In this document: positions 43,821-53,327 of the stretch, one piece after another
Layout: every line of letters starts with the position of its first letter
How positions within the stretch are numbered: the first letter of the stretch is position 1
Source: Boudabousia marimammalium
GTDB taxonomy: Bacteria > Actinomycetota > Actinomycetes > Actinomycetales > Actinomycetaceae
Assembly: GCF_001936115.1 (NCBI RefSeq)
Contig: NZ_MPDM01000005.1
Location: 1 to 64,000, forward strand
Direction of reading: 5' to 3'
Length of the DNA: 64,000 bases
Notes under the pieces: model-generated
The model's database searches: none
What the model was told of the DNA's origin: nothing
What the model saw: the letters and a program-made list of their open reading frames with translations, nothing else
Program-made: the position numbers and the translations under genes

Positions 43821-44459
43821 TTAGTCGACGATACCGTAGAGGCGGTCGCCCGCGTCACCCAAGCCGGGCACAATGTAGGAAGCTTCGTTGAGGCGCTCAT
43901 CCACGGCGGCAACTACGACGGTCACGTTCGCGCGGTCACCAATGGACTCTTCCAGGGTCTTCAGGCCTTCTGGAGCGGCCAGCAGGCAGACACAAGTCAC
44001 ATCCGAGGCGCCCTTTTCCAGCAGGAAGTTGGTGGCATCCACCAGGGTGTGGCCAGTTGCCAGCATCGGATCGACTACGAAGCACTGACGGCCGGACAGG
44101 TCCTCCGGCAAACGGTTCGCGTAGGTGTCAATCTCGAGGGTCTGCTCATCACGCTTCATGCCGAGGAAGCCAACTTCCGCGGTCGGCAGCAGACGCATCA
44201 GACCTTCCAGCATGCCTAGTCCGGCGCGTAGGATCGGGACCACAATGGGGCGCGGCTCAGTGAGCTGGCGTCCCTGAGTGGCCTGCACCGGGGTGACAAT
44301 ATCAACGGTTTCCACGCTGATTTCCCGGGTAGCTTCGTAGGCGAGCAAGGTAACTAGTTCGTCAACGAGTTGACGGAAAACGGCGGAAGGGGTTTCCTGC
44401 CGGCGCAAGGTGGTGAGCTTGTGGTCAACCAGGGGATGTTTTACTTCAATTAATCGCAT
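43821..44459 (-). CDS. upp: Uracil phosphoribosyltransferase
   Basis: 212 residues. Converts uracil and PRPP to UMP (salvage). PRPP loop [17 protein letters not shown] and the uracil-binding end [19 protein letters not shown] are intact. ATG start; the minus-strand -10 TACGGT (44471-44466) ends 6 nt before it, giving a likely leaderless mRNA. Confidence 0.97.
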   Translation of the reverse strand: MRLIEVKHPLVDHKLTTLRRQETPSAVFRQLVDELVTLLAYEATREISVETVDIVTPVQATQGRQLTEPRPIVVPILRAGLGMLEGLMRLLPTAEVGFLGMKRDEQTLEIDTYANRLPEDLSGRQCFVVDPMLATGHTLVDATNFLLEKGASDVTCVCLLAAPEGLKTLEESIGDRANVTVVVAAVDERLNEASYIVPGLGDAGDRLYGIVD

Positions 44460-44570
44460 ACCACTACCGTAACGCCTAGAAGCGAGTTTTGGAGTGATTT
44501 ATTCGATATTCCTACCCCTATCGGGGGCGGTGAAATCGAACACAGTCCGTACTTTAGGTATGGTGTAGGC

Positions 44571-45050
44571 ATGAATCTGCAAGATCGGCGTATCAATGAC
44601 GCCATGACTGAGGCCCTGCAACTGGCGGAGCAGGCCGCTGCCGCCGGCGATATCCCGGTTGGGGCCGTGGTTTTAGATAGCGCGGGTGAAGTGGTGGCGC
44701 GCGGGTGGAATACGCGTGAGGCCGAGGGGGATCCGGTCGGCCATGCGGAAGTGAATGCCCTACGTGCGGCCAGTAAAACCGCGGGAAGCTGGCATTTGGA
44801 GGATTACACTCTGGTCGTTACTTTGGAGCCTTGCACGATGTGCGCGGGGGCGCTGGTCAGTGCCCGAATCGGTGGGGTGGTATTCGGTGCATGGGATGAG
44901 AAAGCTGGCGCTGCCGGGTCGGTCCGGGACGTGTTGCGGGACAGCCGTTTGAATCATATGCCGCAGGTGCGTGGCGGCGTGATGGAGGCTGAGTGTAGTG
45001 ACCAGCTTCGCAAATACTTCCAAGAAAAGCGTCTCGACCGCGGCGTGTGA
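44571..45050 (+). CDS. tadA: tRNA-specific adenosine deaminase
   Basis: 159 residues. Makes inosine at the wobble position of tRNA-Arg(ACG). Zinc/catalytic motifs HAEVNALRAA (proton-shuttling Glu) and TLEPCTMCAGAL are intact. The codons of AEGD in REAEGDPVGHAE come from a GCCGAGGG octamer (44721-44728). No ribosome site; the -10 TATGGT ends 6 nt before the ATG. Confidence 0.96.
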   Translation: MNLQDRRINDAMTEALQLAEQAAAAGDIPVGAVVLDSAGEVVARGWNTREAEGDPVGHAEVNALRAASKTAGSWHLEDYTLVVTLEPCTMCAGALVSARIGGVVFGAWDEKAGAAGSVRDVLRDSRLNHMPQVRGGVMEAECSDQLRKYFQEKRLDRGV

Positions 45051-45124
45051 GCTGTTTTCGGCCCGAATTGGGCCGGTGGTGCGGTTGCGCTGGATGCCTG
45101 CACTGAATTACCATGTATCGCACA

Positions 45125-45214
45125 GGAAGCGTGTCCGAGCGGCCGAAGGTGCAACACTCGAAATGTTGTGAGGTGTCACAGCCTCCGGGGGTTCAAATCC
45201 CTCCGCTTCCGCCA
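45125..45214 (+). tRNA. tRNA-Ser (CGA)
   Basis: Long variable arm typical of tRNA-Ser. Acceptor GGAAGCG/CGCTTCC, anticodon loop CTCGAAA (CGA), and an encoded CCA end (45212-45214), unlike the four other tRNAs in the window. Confidence 0.95.
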
Positions 45215-45218
45215 ATGA

Positions 45219-45260
45219 ACGTGCCAGAGATTAGAGATTGTCTCTGGCACGTTTTTATTT
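45219..45260 (+). terminator. Terminator of tRNA-Ser
   Basis: ACGTGCCAGAGA (45219-45230) pairs with TCTCTGGCACGT (45241-45252), followed by TTTTATTTT. Just past the CCA end. Confidence 0.85.
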
Positions 45261-45279
45261 TGCGCTCTGCGGTACGGTT

Positions 45280-45666
45280 CTAAATCTGTAGGACGGAGAA
45301 GCTATACAGGAGTATCCCGGTAATCAGTTGCAGGGCGAGGAAAGCGCCTGAAACCACTATGACACCCAGAGCCTCACCCCGCCTAACTCCTTGCCGCCCG
45401 GCCCAGTTGAAGTAACCGGCTAGACCCAAAATGAGGGAGAGCAGGGCAACAAAGGGGACTACTGCCCCGACGTAGGCGAAACCTAAAGCAACGGAAACAA
45501 TCCTGTTTTTTGGAGGTTTTGCGGCATGGTAGAGAAAAGTCTGTGTTGCCGTAGACGGATCAGACGGGAATTTGGCGGGGAACTCGAAGTTGGGGTCGTA
45601 AGAGAGCGTGGTGGGAGGAATCTCCACCGGTTCTAAACCCGAACTGGGGTTGGTCTGCGTTTTCAC
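45280..45666 (-). CDS. DUF4190-like small membrane protein
   Basis: 128 residues. A hydrophilic front (about 1-55), then two membrane helices flanking GLAGYFNWAGRQGVRRGEAL, the layout of DUF4190 proteins. Probably an envelope protein; role unknown. Begins 2 bp after the LytR_C gene stop, so the two form an operon. Confidence 0.75.
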   Translation of the reverse strand: MKTQTNPSSGLEPVEIPPTTLSYDPNFEFPAKFPSDPSTATQTFLYHAAKPPKNRIVSVALGFAYVGAVVPFVALLSLILGLAGYFNWAGRQGVRRGEALGVIVVSGAFLALQLITGILLYSFSVLQI

Positions 45667-45668
45667 GA

Positions 45669-46367
45669 TTAGCCGGCCTGCTCAGGAGTGGGAGGAGTTC
45701 CTTCGGGGGAAGATGGAGTCCCCTCATTAGTGTCAGCGCCGGACAGCAGGTTTTGTAGCTCATTTTTCACGAAAATGCTGTCCACCGGAACGCATTCTGC
45801 GGGGCTGTTCAAGAAGCGGTCGGGGTCGTATCCTTCGTAGGCTTCCTTTTCCACTATCTGATCGTAGTCATCGCCCAGCAGTAGCGATAGTTGCCGGGGA
45901 TGCTTCGGGTCTGTGCGAACCAAAACTACGACTGAGTTCGGAATCATTTCAGCCAGAGTGTAGGCTTCCTGCAAGGAATGGACCGAGGTGCGAATCTCTG
46001 CGGCTCCCGTAACTGTCACGGAGCTGTTGGATACGGTTGCGACGGTGATTTTGCGTTCTTTCAGCTGCTTTGCGACCGTGCCCGCTAAGCCACTTTGCTC
46101 TGTCGTGTTGTAGACATTTACGGTGAGCTTGTCTAGTTCAACCGGGTTGGTTGTGTCGGGCAGACAGGGGGTCGTGAAATAGGTGGGAGTGATCGGCCCG
46201 TGCTTAAACGCGGGATTGAAGGGTGCTTTAATCGTGTTGGTAGCAAACAGGATTCCGCTAAGTAAGATGACTAACAGTGCGATAAACAGTACCAGGAAAG
46301 TGGTTGCGCGTCGTCGCGCGAGGGCTTCACGGTACTGTTCACGGGGGTTCTGATTTGCTGTGCTCAC
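45669..46367 (-). CDS. Membrane-anchored LytR C-terminal-domain protein
   Basis: 232 residues. One membrane helix (about 22-45), then an extracellular LytR_C domain (about 80-180) with VNVYNTTEQSGLAGTVAKQL. Such proteins act near wall-polymer attachment, but the catalytic LCP domain is absent, so an accessory role is likely. GTG start; the -10 TACCTT lies 7 nt upstream on the minus strand, consistent with a leaderless mRNA. Confidence 0.85.
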   Translation of the reverse strand: MSTANQNPREQYREALARRRATTFLVLFIALLVILLSGILFATNTIKAPFNPAFKHGPITPTYFTTPCLPDTTNPVELDKLTVNVYNTTEQSGLAGTVAKQLKERKITVATVSNSSVTVTGAAEIRTSVHSLQEAYTLAEMIPNSVVVLVRTDPKHPRQLSLLLGDDYDQIVEKEAYEGYDPDRFLNSPAECVPVDSIFVKNELQNLLSGADTNEGTPSSPEGTPPTPEQAG

Positions 46368-46686
46368 AGTTAATAAGGTACTTGATTTTGGCAGGTTTCT
46401 GCACGTTATTTCCAGCTTTCGACCCTGATTTACGCTAAATCACGTTTGGGGACGAGGGGGAGGGTTTAAAAATCCCCTGTTGGAGAGTAAATCTACATTA
46501 CATTTTATTACCGATTTTTCAATAGGTTATAGAAATGTAAAAGGAAAATTAATTGCTATTTTTAAGCAGATTCGTGATAAATGTTGCAATTAGGTAACTG
46601 CCTTGCGTTTAAGGGTAAAGAAATAGTAATGTGTACTTATTGTTGTTATGCGAATACTTACTTCGCGAATACCCTGGAGGGGACAC
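46368..46686. other. AT-rich region between LytR_C gene and peptide importer
   Basis: About 320 bp divergent promoter region. The half next to the importer is strongly AT-rich and ends in GGAGGGG before the ATG at 46687. No hairpin or operator palindrome is clear to me. Confidence 0.4.
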
Positions 46687-48285
46687 ATGAACAAGAAATT
46701 TACAGCTTTGGCTGCACTCAGCATGGCAGGCGCACTCGTCCTAGCTGGCTGCTCTAACGCGGCCGATAGTGGAAATGCTGGCAACTCCGCAGAGGGTGGC
46801 GGCACAAACTATATAATCGGTTACGGCTCAGAACCAGAAAGCCCGCTATTGCCAGGTGACACCAACGAAACGGGTGGCGGCAGGATTCTTACGATGATCG
46901 GTTCCAGCCTCTTTTACTATGACGCTGATGGTGTCACTCATCCCGACCTTGCTGAGTCTGTGACCAGCGATGACAGCCAAGTTTACACCGTCGTCTTGAA
47001 GAAGGGGCAGAAGTTCTCTGACGGCACCGAAGTTAAGGCTGAAAACTTCACTAAGGCATGGAACTATGCGGTTAAGGAAAGCCTAAAGCAGGCTTCCTTC
47101 TTCTCCTCAATTAAGGGTTTCGAGGAGGGTAAAGAAATGGAAGGCCTTGAAGTTGTCGATGACTACACCTTCAAAGTAACCCTTGCTCAGCCGGAAGCTG
47201 ACTGGCCCTTGCGCCTTGGTTACTCTGCTTACCAGCCCATGGCTGACTCCGCTTTCACTGACATTAAGGCTTACGGTGAGAATCCTCCCGCCTCCGGCCC
47301 CTATAAGGTCAGCAAGTGGAACCATAATGAAGATATTCTGCTAGTTCCGAATGAGACCTACACTGGCCCGCGTAAGCCCATGAATGATGGCGTCAAGCTC
47401 AAGTTCTACCCCGAACTTCCCGCCGCCTACACTGACTTGATTGCAGATAACTTGGATGTCCTGGATGCTATTCCTGATATCGCGCTGACCACCTTCAAAA
47501 CCGAACTTGGTGATCGTGCTGTCAACAAGCCCTCTGCATTGTTCTACTCTTTCACTATTGACACTGATGAGAAACATTTCGCAGGTGAAGAAGGTAAGCT
47601 GCGTCGTCAGGCTATCTCCATGGCGATTAACCGTCCCGAAATCACCGAAAAGATTTTCAACAACGTTAAGAGCCCCGCTAAGGACTTCACTGCTCCCGTG
47701 CTCCAAGGCTACTCCGACAGTATTAAGGGTTCCGAAGTTCTCGCCTACAATCCTGACAAGGCGAAGGAACTCTGGGCTCAAGCTAACGCCATTAGCCCTT
47801 GGGAAGGCCAGTTTAAGTTGGCTTACAACTCAGACGGTGGACACCAGAGCTGGGTTGACGCAGTAGCAAACTCCATCAAGAACACCCTTGAAATTGACGC
47901 AGTAGGCGAAGCCTACCCCGATTTCAAATCTCTCCGGACCAAGGTTTCGAAACACGAGATGGAAACCGCCTACCGGACCGGCTGGTTGGCTGACTACCCC
48001 TCGCAGTACAACTTCCTTGCACCCATCTATGCGACCGGTGGTTCTTCAAACGATGGCAACTACTCTAACCCTGAGTTTGACAAACTGCTTAAGGAAGGTC
48101 TGGCCGCCAAGAACGTAGAAGACGCCCTCGCGAAATTCACGCAGGCACAGGAAATCCTCATGCAGGATTTGCCCGCCATTCCGCTATGGTATTCCAACTC
48201 AACTGGTGGCTACTCCACCAAGGTCCAGAACGTGACCGTAGGTTGGGACTCCAATCCGCTGTACTACCAGATTACTAAGAAGTAG
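46687..48285 (+). CDS. Oligopeptide ABC transporter substrate-binding lipoprotein
   Basis: 532 residues, SBP_bac_5 (OppA/DppA) family. Lipobox LVLAGC, then NYIIGYGSEPESPLLPGDTN, VVLKKGQKFSDGTEVKAENF and AYRTGWLADYPSQYNFLAPI. Captures peptides outside the cell. The start at 46687 is set by GGAGGGG 5 bp upstream; the in-frame ATG at 46648 has no ribosome site and would spoil the signal peptide. First gene of a four-gene operon. Confidence 0.93.
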   Translation: MNKKFTALAALSMAGALVLAGCSNAADSGNAGNSAEGGGTNYIIGYGSEPESPLLPGDTNETGGGRILTMIGSSLFYYDADGVTHPDLAESVTSDDSQVYTVVLKKGQKFSDGTEVKAENFTKAWNYAVKESLKQASFFSSIKGFEEGKEMEGLEVVDDYTFKVTLAQPEADWPLRLGYSAYQPMADSAFTDIKAYGENPPASGPYKVSKWNHNEDILLVPNETYTGPRKPMNDGVKLKFYPELPAAYTDLIADNLDVLDAIPDIALTTFKTELGDRAVNKPSALFYSFTIDTDEKHFAGEEGKLRRQAISMAINRPEITEKIFNNVKSPAKDFTAPVLQGYSDSIKGSEVLAYNPDKAKELWAQANAISPWEGQFKLAYNSDGGHQSWVDAVANSIKNTLEIDAVGEAYPDFKSLRTKVSKHEMETAYRTGWLADYPSQYNFLAPIYATGGSSNDGNYSNPEFDKLLKEGLAAKNVEDALAKFTQAQEILMQDLPAIPLWYSNSTGGYSTKVQNVTVGWDSNPLYYQITKK

Positions 48286-48294
48286 AGCATAGAC

Positions 48295-48324
48295 CGGCGC
48301 CCACCTATTCATAGGTGGGCGCCG
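48295..48324 (+). terminator. Intercistronic hairpin after the peptide-binding-protein gene
   Basis: A perfect 14-bp stem (48295-48308 with 48311-48324) with a 2-nt loop and no T-tract, inside the operon. More likely an mRNA-stabilising or attenuating hairpin than a full stop. Confidence 0.6.
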
Positions 48325-48379
48325 TCACGCATATAAATCTTAAAACCTACCTTATCCACAACGTTTAAAGGAATCCCTT

Positions 48380-49306
48380 ATGCTGCGATACACAGGAAGA
48401 CGTCTGTTACAGATGATTCCGGTATTTTTTGGGGCTACGCTACTGATTTATGCGCTAGTTTTCTTAATGCCGGGCGATCCGGTGGTTGCCCTCGGTGGAG
48501 ACAAATCTCTTCCCCCCGAAGCAATCGCCCGAATTCGAGCAGAATACAACCTTGATCGACCCTTTATTGTCCAGTACCTACTTTACTTGAAGGGCATCAT
48601 AACCCTCGACTTTGGTACTACTTTCTCCGGCCAGCCGGTGAGTGCGGTGATGGCACACGCCTTCCCCGTCACCATCCGGCTCGCCTTCATGGCCCTCGGT
48701 TTCGAAGCTATCTTCGGGATCATCTTCGGTCTCTACGCTGGCCTCCGTCGCGGCGGAATCTTTGACTCTACTGTCCTAGTGGTGTCGATGGCAATCATCT
48801 CCATTCCCACCTTTGTAATCGGTTTCCTGATGCAATTCTTTATCGGTGTGAAATGGGGACTTCTTCCAGTCACCGTAAGTTCAGGTGAATCATTTGAAGC
48901 CTTGATTATGCCGGCAATAGTGCTAGGAGCAGTCTCCTTCGCCTACGTCCTCCGACTCACCCGCCAGTCCGTCAGTGAAAACATGGATGCAGACTATGTT
49001 TCCACCGCCCGCGCGAAAGGCCTTGGACGTTCCAAAGTGCTCTCCCGGCACGTCCTGCGCAACTCCCTTATCCCCGTAGTCACCTTCCTCGGTGCAGACC
49101 TGGGTGCTCTCATGGGTGGTGCCATCGTGACTGAGGGTATCTTTGCCATTAACGGTGTCGGCGGAACCATGTACAAAGCCATTATTAAAGGCGAGGCTGC
49201 TACTATTGTCTCCTTTACGACCGTCCTGATTCTGGTTTACATTGTCGCCAACCTCTTGGTCGACCTGCTCTATGCTGCTCTAGACCCAAGGATTCGCTAT
49301 GTCTAA
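48380..49306 (+). CDS. Oligopeptide ABC transporter permease (DppB/OppB type)
   Basis: 308 residues, six membrane helices. Opens MLRYTGRRLLQMIPVFFGAT, with LMPGDPV and coupling loop DADYVSTARAKGLGRSKVLS. AAAGGA ribosome site. Overlaps the next permease by 8 bp. Confidence 0.94.
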   Translation: MLRYTGRRLLQMIPVFFGATLLIYALVFLMPGDPVVALGGDKSLPPEAIARIRAEYNLDRPFIVQYLLYLKGIITLDFGTTFSGQPVSAVMAHAFPVTIRLAFMALGFEAIFGIIFGLYAGLRRGGIFDSTVLVVSMAIISIPTFVIGFLMQFFIGVKWGLLPVTVSSGESFEALIMPAIVLGAVSFAYVLRLTRQSVSENMDADYVSTARAKGLGRSKVLSRHVLRNSLIPVVTFLGADLGALMGGAIVTEGIFAINGVGGTMYKAIIKGEAATIVSFTTVLILVYIVANLLVDLLYAALDPRIRYV

Positions 49307-50261
49307 TACTCCCCGTACAGCGGTTATTTTAGCCGGCCAAGAACGTTATGTTTCTGATGTTGATGAAACCGGTCTAGGTGCCGTAGATGCTGTCTCAGAC
49401 AGTAGTGCGCCCTCGTCCATGTGGGGTGAGGCGTGGAAGAATCTGCGGATTCGTCCACTCTTCTGGATTGCTGCCGCCATCATGGTATTCATGTTCCTGC
49501 TGGCACTATTCCCCAGCTTGTTTACCTCCCAAGATCCGCGATTCTGTGAACTCTCCAACAGTCTAAAACCGCCGTCCTCCGGTCACTTTTTCGGATATGA
49601 CCGGCAAGGGTGTGACGTGTTCTCCCGTGTCGTCTACGGCACCCGAGCCTCCCTCTCCGTAGGCGTTCTAGCTACTTTCCTCTCCGTGGTTGTGGGTGCC
49701 ACAATCGGCGCCCTAGCAGGCTTCCTTGGCGGCTGGTTTGATACCATTCTCTCCCGAATCACCGACATTTTCTTCGCCATCCCCTTCGTACTGGCAGCCA
49801 TCGTCGCCATGCAAATGTTCAAAGAGAACCGTGACGTCTTCCTGCTGGCGGTAGTGCTGGCAGCCTTCGGATGGACCCAAATTGCCCGCATCACCCGCGG
49901 CGCAGTGCTCTCCACCAAGAACGAAGAATTCGTGACCGCCTCCATTGCCGTTGGTAAATCAAAGATGCGGACCCTCATCACGCATATCGTGCCGAATGCT
50001 CTGGCCCCCATCATCGTGTACGCCACGGTGGCCCTCGGTGCCTTCATTGTTTCTGAAGCCACCCTGTCCTTCCTAGGCATCGGCCTGCCGCCAGAAGTAG
50101 TCTCTTGGGGTGGCGATATTTCTCGCGCCCAAGCCAGCTTGCGTTCACAGCCGACCCTGTTGTTCTATCCAGCTGGCGCTCTAGCGCTAACCGTGCTGGC
50201 GTTCACCATGATGGGTGACGTGGTGCGTGACGCCCTAGACCCGAAAGCCCGGAAGAGGTAA
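49299..50261 (+). CDS. Oligopeptide ABC transporter permease (DppC/OppC type)
   Basis: 320 residues, with about 60 cytoplasmic residues before the first of six membrane helices. The typical loop FFGYDRQGCDVFSRVVYGTR and the coupling loop NEEFVTASIAVGKSKMRTLI are present. Pairs with the preceding permease. Confidence 0.94.
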   Translation: MSNTPRTAVILAGQERYVSDVDETGLGAVDAVSDSSAPSSMWGEAWKNLRIRPLFWIAAAIMVFMFLLALFPSLFTSQDPRFCELSNSLKPPSSGHFFGYDRQGCDVFSRVVYGTRASLSVGVLATFLSVVVGATIGALAGFLGGWFDTILSRITDIFFAIPFVLAAIVAMQMFKENRDVFLLAVVLAAFGWTQIARITRGAVLSTKNEEFVTASIAVGKSKMRTLITHIVPNALAPIIVYATVALGAFIVSEATLSFLGIGLPPEVVSWGGDISRAQASLRSQPTLLFYPAGALALTVLAFTMMGDVVRDALDPKARKR

Positions 50262-50264
50262 CCG

Positions 50265-52004
50265 ATGACTATGGAAGAAACTTCGATGCAAAATCAAGAC
50301 CTGGCAAGTAACGCCAGTGCGGAATCCCCGGACGTGAACGCTCCCGAACCCTTGCTGACGATTCGTGACCTTGACATTGAGTTCACCTCCTCCACCGGTG
50401 TTGTGCCGGCGGTACGGAAAGCGAACCTGACCATCTACCCCGGCCAGACGGTCGCAATCGTGGGTGAGTCCGGTTCCGGTAAATCCACCACTGCTGCCGC
50501 TGTGAACGGGCTCCTGCCCGGCACCGGCAAGGTTGTCGGCGGCCAGATTATTTTCGATGGCCGCGACATCACTCACTGCACCGAAAAAGAGTTCGTTGAA
50601 CTCCGTGGTAGCCAGATTGGTAAGGTCCCGCAGGACCCGATGTCCAACCTGAACCCAGTGTGGCGAATTGGCACCCAGGTGAAAGAAGCTCTTAAGGCTA
50701 ATAACGTGAGCGTTGAAGGCCTCAGCCAAGACGAACTGGTCGCGCAACTACTGGAAGAGGCAGGCCTGCCTGACGCGAAACGACGCGCCAAGCAGTACCC
50801 GCACGAATTCTCCGGCGGTATGCGTCAGCGCGCGCTCATCGCTATCGGTATGGCGGCAAACCCCAAACTACTGATCGCGGATGAACCTACCTCGGCGCTG
50901 GATGTGACCGTACAGCGCACCATTTTGGACCACCTTGCGGGTCTCACCAAGGAACACGGCACCGCGGTACTGTTCATCACCCACGACCTCGGCCTCGCTG
51001 CGGAGAGAGCTGAACAGCTAGTGGTAATGCACCGTGGCCGCGTTGTGGAATCTGGCCCTGCGCTGGATATTCTGCGCGATCCGCAGCACCCCTATACTAA
51101 GCGTCTGGTCGACGCGGCGCCTTCATTGGCTTCGCAACGCATCCAGTCCGCTCATGCGCAGGGTATTGCGGTTGCCGAGGATGAGCTCCTCGGGGCTCGC
51201 CTCGGGCATGAGTCCCGTGAAAATATTGTGGAAATTAAGCATCTTTCCAAGATCTTCGATATTCGCGGCGCAAAGGGTGAAGCGAAGAAACTGAAGGCCG
51301 TCGATGACGTCTCCTTCAACCTCCGTCGCGGTACCACTCTTGCGGTGGTAGGAGAATCGGGTTCCGGTAAATCCACTGTGGCGAATATGGTGCTGGGCCT
51401 GCTTAAGCCGACCAGCGGCAATATCTTCTTCAACGGTCAAGAAATCTCCGGGATGAGTAACCGTGAGCTATTCGATATGCGCCGACAGATGCAGGTGGTG
51501 TTCCAGAATCCTTACGGTTCGCTGGATCCCATGTACTCCATCTTCAAGTGCATTGAAGAGCCGTTGGCTGTACACAAGGTTGGAAATAAGAAGGAACGCG
51601 AAGAGCGCGTCGCTGAGCTGCTGGAGAAGGTAGCTTTGCCGGCCTCCGCCATGCGTCGCTATCCAAACGAACTCTCTGGCGGTCAGCGTCAGCGGGTGGC
51701 GATTGCGCGTGCCTTAGCTTTGCAACCTGAACTAATCGTTCTGGACGAGGCAGTTTCCGCGCTAGACGTGCTGGTGCAGGACCAAATCTTAGAGATCTTG
51801 AATGATCTGCAAGCCACCATGGGCCTGACCTACCTGTTCATCACCCACGACCTAGCGGTAGTTCGCCAGATCGCGGATGATGTCGTGGTTATGGAACAGG
51901 GCAAGCTGGTGGAAGCCAGTCCTGCTGATGATCTGTTCGATAACCCGCAGCAGGAATACACGCGTCAGCTGATTGAAGCTGTGCCTGGTGCAGGACTCCT
52001 CTAA
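50265..52004 (+). CDS. Fused two-domain oligopeptide ABC ATPase (DppD-DppF type)
   Basis: 579 residues holding two complete ATPase domains, each with Walker A GESGSGKST. Signatures are FSGGMRQRALIAIG in the first and LSGGQRQRVAIARA in the second. Encodes in one chain what DppD and DppF do separately. Begins 3 bp after the permease stop. A strong terminator follows. Whether the substrate is di- or oligopeptide is not decidable here. Confidence 0.94.
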   Translation: MTMEETSMQNQDLASNASAESPDVNAPEPLLTIRDLDIEFTSSTGVVPAVRKANLTIYPGQTVAIVGESGSGKSTTAAAVNGLLPGTGKVVGGQIIFDGRDITHCTEKEFVELRGSQIGKVPQDPMSNLNPVWRIGTQVKEALKANNVSVEGLSQDELVAQLLEEAGLPDAKRRAKQYPHEFSGGMRQRALIAIGMAANPKLLIADEPTSALDVTVQRTILDHLAGLTKEHGTAVLFITHDLGLAAERAEQLVVMHRGRVVESGPALDILRDPQHPYTKRLVDAAPSLASQRIQSAHAQGIAVAEDELLGARLGHESRENIVEIKHLSKIFDIRGAKGEAKKLKAVDDVSFNLRRGTTLAVVGESGSGKSTVANMVLGLLKPTSGNIFFNGQEISGMSNRELFDMRRQMQVVFQNPYGSLDPMYSIFKCIEEPLAVHKVGNKKEREERVAELLEKVALPASAMRRYPNELSGGQRQRVAIARALALQPELIVLDEAVSALDVLVQDQILEILNDLQATMGLTYLFITHDLAVVRQIADDVVVMEQGKLVEASPADDLFDNPQQEYTRQLIEAVPGAGLL

Positions 52005-52028
52005 AGTAGAGTTTTCCCAAGAATTCAC

Positions 52029-52066
52029 AAGGCGGGGCGGGTGACATTAAACACCCGCCCCGCCTT
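52029..52066 (+). terminator. Terminator of the peptide importer operon
   Basis: A perfect 15-bp GC-rich stem (52029-52043 with 52052-52066). Its downstream flank contains the TATACT -10 of the PAP2 gene. Confidence 0.75.
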
Positions 52067-52080
52067 GCTATACTTAAGTT

Positions 52081-53025
52081 ATGTCACAACTAGCTGAAAC
52101 CTTGTCAGGTGGCCGCCCTCAGCGGATTTCAGCTGCCGGACGCGGCCCGGGACGCCAGGCATACTGGACTCTTTACCTGGCCCGCTTTGGGAAGGCCCTG
52201 CTGGGAATCTGTGGTACCTCCGTGATTTGGATGCTGGCCGTCACCACAGAACTGGGGCAAATCGTCGATAACTTTATGATGGAGGCACTTGCCCCCTGGA
52301 GTGACGGCCTAGGTGGCATCGACCAGATTGTGCTCTGGCTAGTGGGTGAAACCATGATTATTGCGGTGGGGATTCTTAGCTTCGCTATCGTCGGTTGGCG
52401 ACGCCGCTGGATGCTGGGATGGCGCTCCTTAGCGGCCCTGCTACTCACCGTCATCACCGTACAGATTCTCAAACGAGACATCTTGACGCGGCCCGACCTT
52501 GGAATCACCTACGACTTGCCTAACTCCTTCCCTTCAGGCCATACTGCGGGAGCGGTCGCCGTTGCTGTCGCACTAATTATTGCGGTGTCACCATATTGGC
52601 GGGCAGATTTTGCGCTAGCCGGGGGAGCTTGGGTGAGCCTAGTCGGCATCGCGACTGTTATCAACTCCTGGCACCGTCCCTCCGACGTAATCGCCGCCAT
52701 CATTATCGCGGGTACCTTCGCTCTGCTATTCACCCCAATCGAAGTTTCACGCCGACCCCAAAGCCGCAAAGCGAACCGCATCATGAGACTCCTCGGAGTA
52801 GGCGGCTGGCTACTTCTAGTGGTAGGCGTGTTAGCAACCCTCGTCTTGACTTATCGGCTGGCATACTCCATCCCAGCGGTAACCAGTCAACACTTAGTGG
52901 CTTGGATGGAAAACTATGCGCAAGTCGCACTAGTAGAGCGGAGCCTAGCGCAGATCGGGGTGGTCTCGGCTACCAGCGGGACTTGCTTCTTAGTGTTGCG
53001 GGCAATCGTCAAGCTAGCCCGTTAA
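52081..53025 (+). CDS. PAP2-family membrane phosphatase
   Basis: 314 residues, about six to seven membrane helices. The three PAP2 motifs are present: KRDILTRP, FPSGHTAG and the final SWHRPSDVIAA (catalytic His). Probably dephosphorylates a lipid such as undecaprenyl pyrophosphate or phosphatidate at the outer membrane face. ATG start; TATACT ends 6 nt before it, with no ribosome site, so leaderless. Confidence 0.88.
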   Translation: MSQLAETLSGGRPQRISAAGRGPGRQAYWTLYLARFGKALLGICGTSVIWMLAVTTELGQIVDNFMMEALAPWSDGLGGIDQIVLWLVGETMIIAVGILSFAIVGWRRRWMLGWRSLAALLLTVITVQILKRDILTRPDLGITYDLPNSFPSGHTAGAVAVAVALIIAVSPYWRADFALAGGAWVSLVGIATVINSWHRPSDVIAAIIIAGTFALLFTPIEVSRRPQSRKANRIMRLLGVGGWLLLVVGVLATLVLTYRLAYSIPAVTSQHLVAWMENYAQVALVERSLAQIGVVSATSGTCFLVLRAIVKLAR

Positions 53026-53048
53026 GTTGGGACTTCAGTCCCTGTGTT

Positions 53049-53094
53049 GCACTAGATATAGTGTTTTTCTGGGCGACACACCCCTATATAGTGT
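53049..53094 (+). promoter_or_regulatory. Two NrdR boxes before nrdD
   Basis: GCACTAGATATAGTGT (53049-53064) and a second ACCCCTATATAGTGT-type box (53079-53094) match the NrdR consensus ACACWATATATWGTGT with few deviations. Their cores are exactly 30 bp apart, about three helical turns, as at known NrdR operators. Predicts ATP/dATP-dependent repression of nrdDG. Confidence 0.75.
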
Positions 53095-53327
53095 GTTTTG
53101 CTAAAATAATTTGTAATCATAGATGATGTCGCCGCAAACGCGGAAAGAACGCTTTACAACACAGATGTAACCCGTTTTAGACTGCTTGGTGACATGCGTG
53201 ACTGGCTACGCAGCTTTGCAATCCAGCCCAACCGAAACCCCTAACACAGGTTGGATGCGGGCGCCTGCACCCCCAGTTGTGGTCAGTCACGTCAAAGCTA
53301 AAAACAGAACCAATAAGGAGCACCAAA
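53065..53327 (+). other. Leader region of nrdD
   Basis: Together with the NrdR boxes this makes a gap of about 300 bp. It contains an AT-rich stretch (TAAAATAATTTGTAATCAT) that could hold the -10 element and a leader of roughly 200 nt, ending in AAGGAG at 53315-53320. No riboswitch pattern recognised. Confidence 0.4.
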
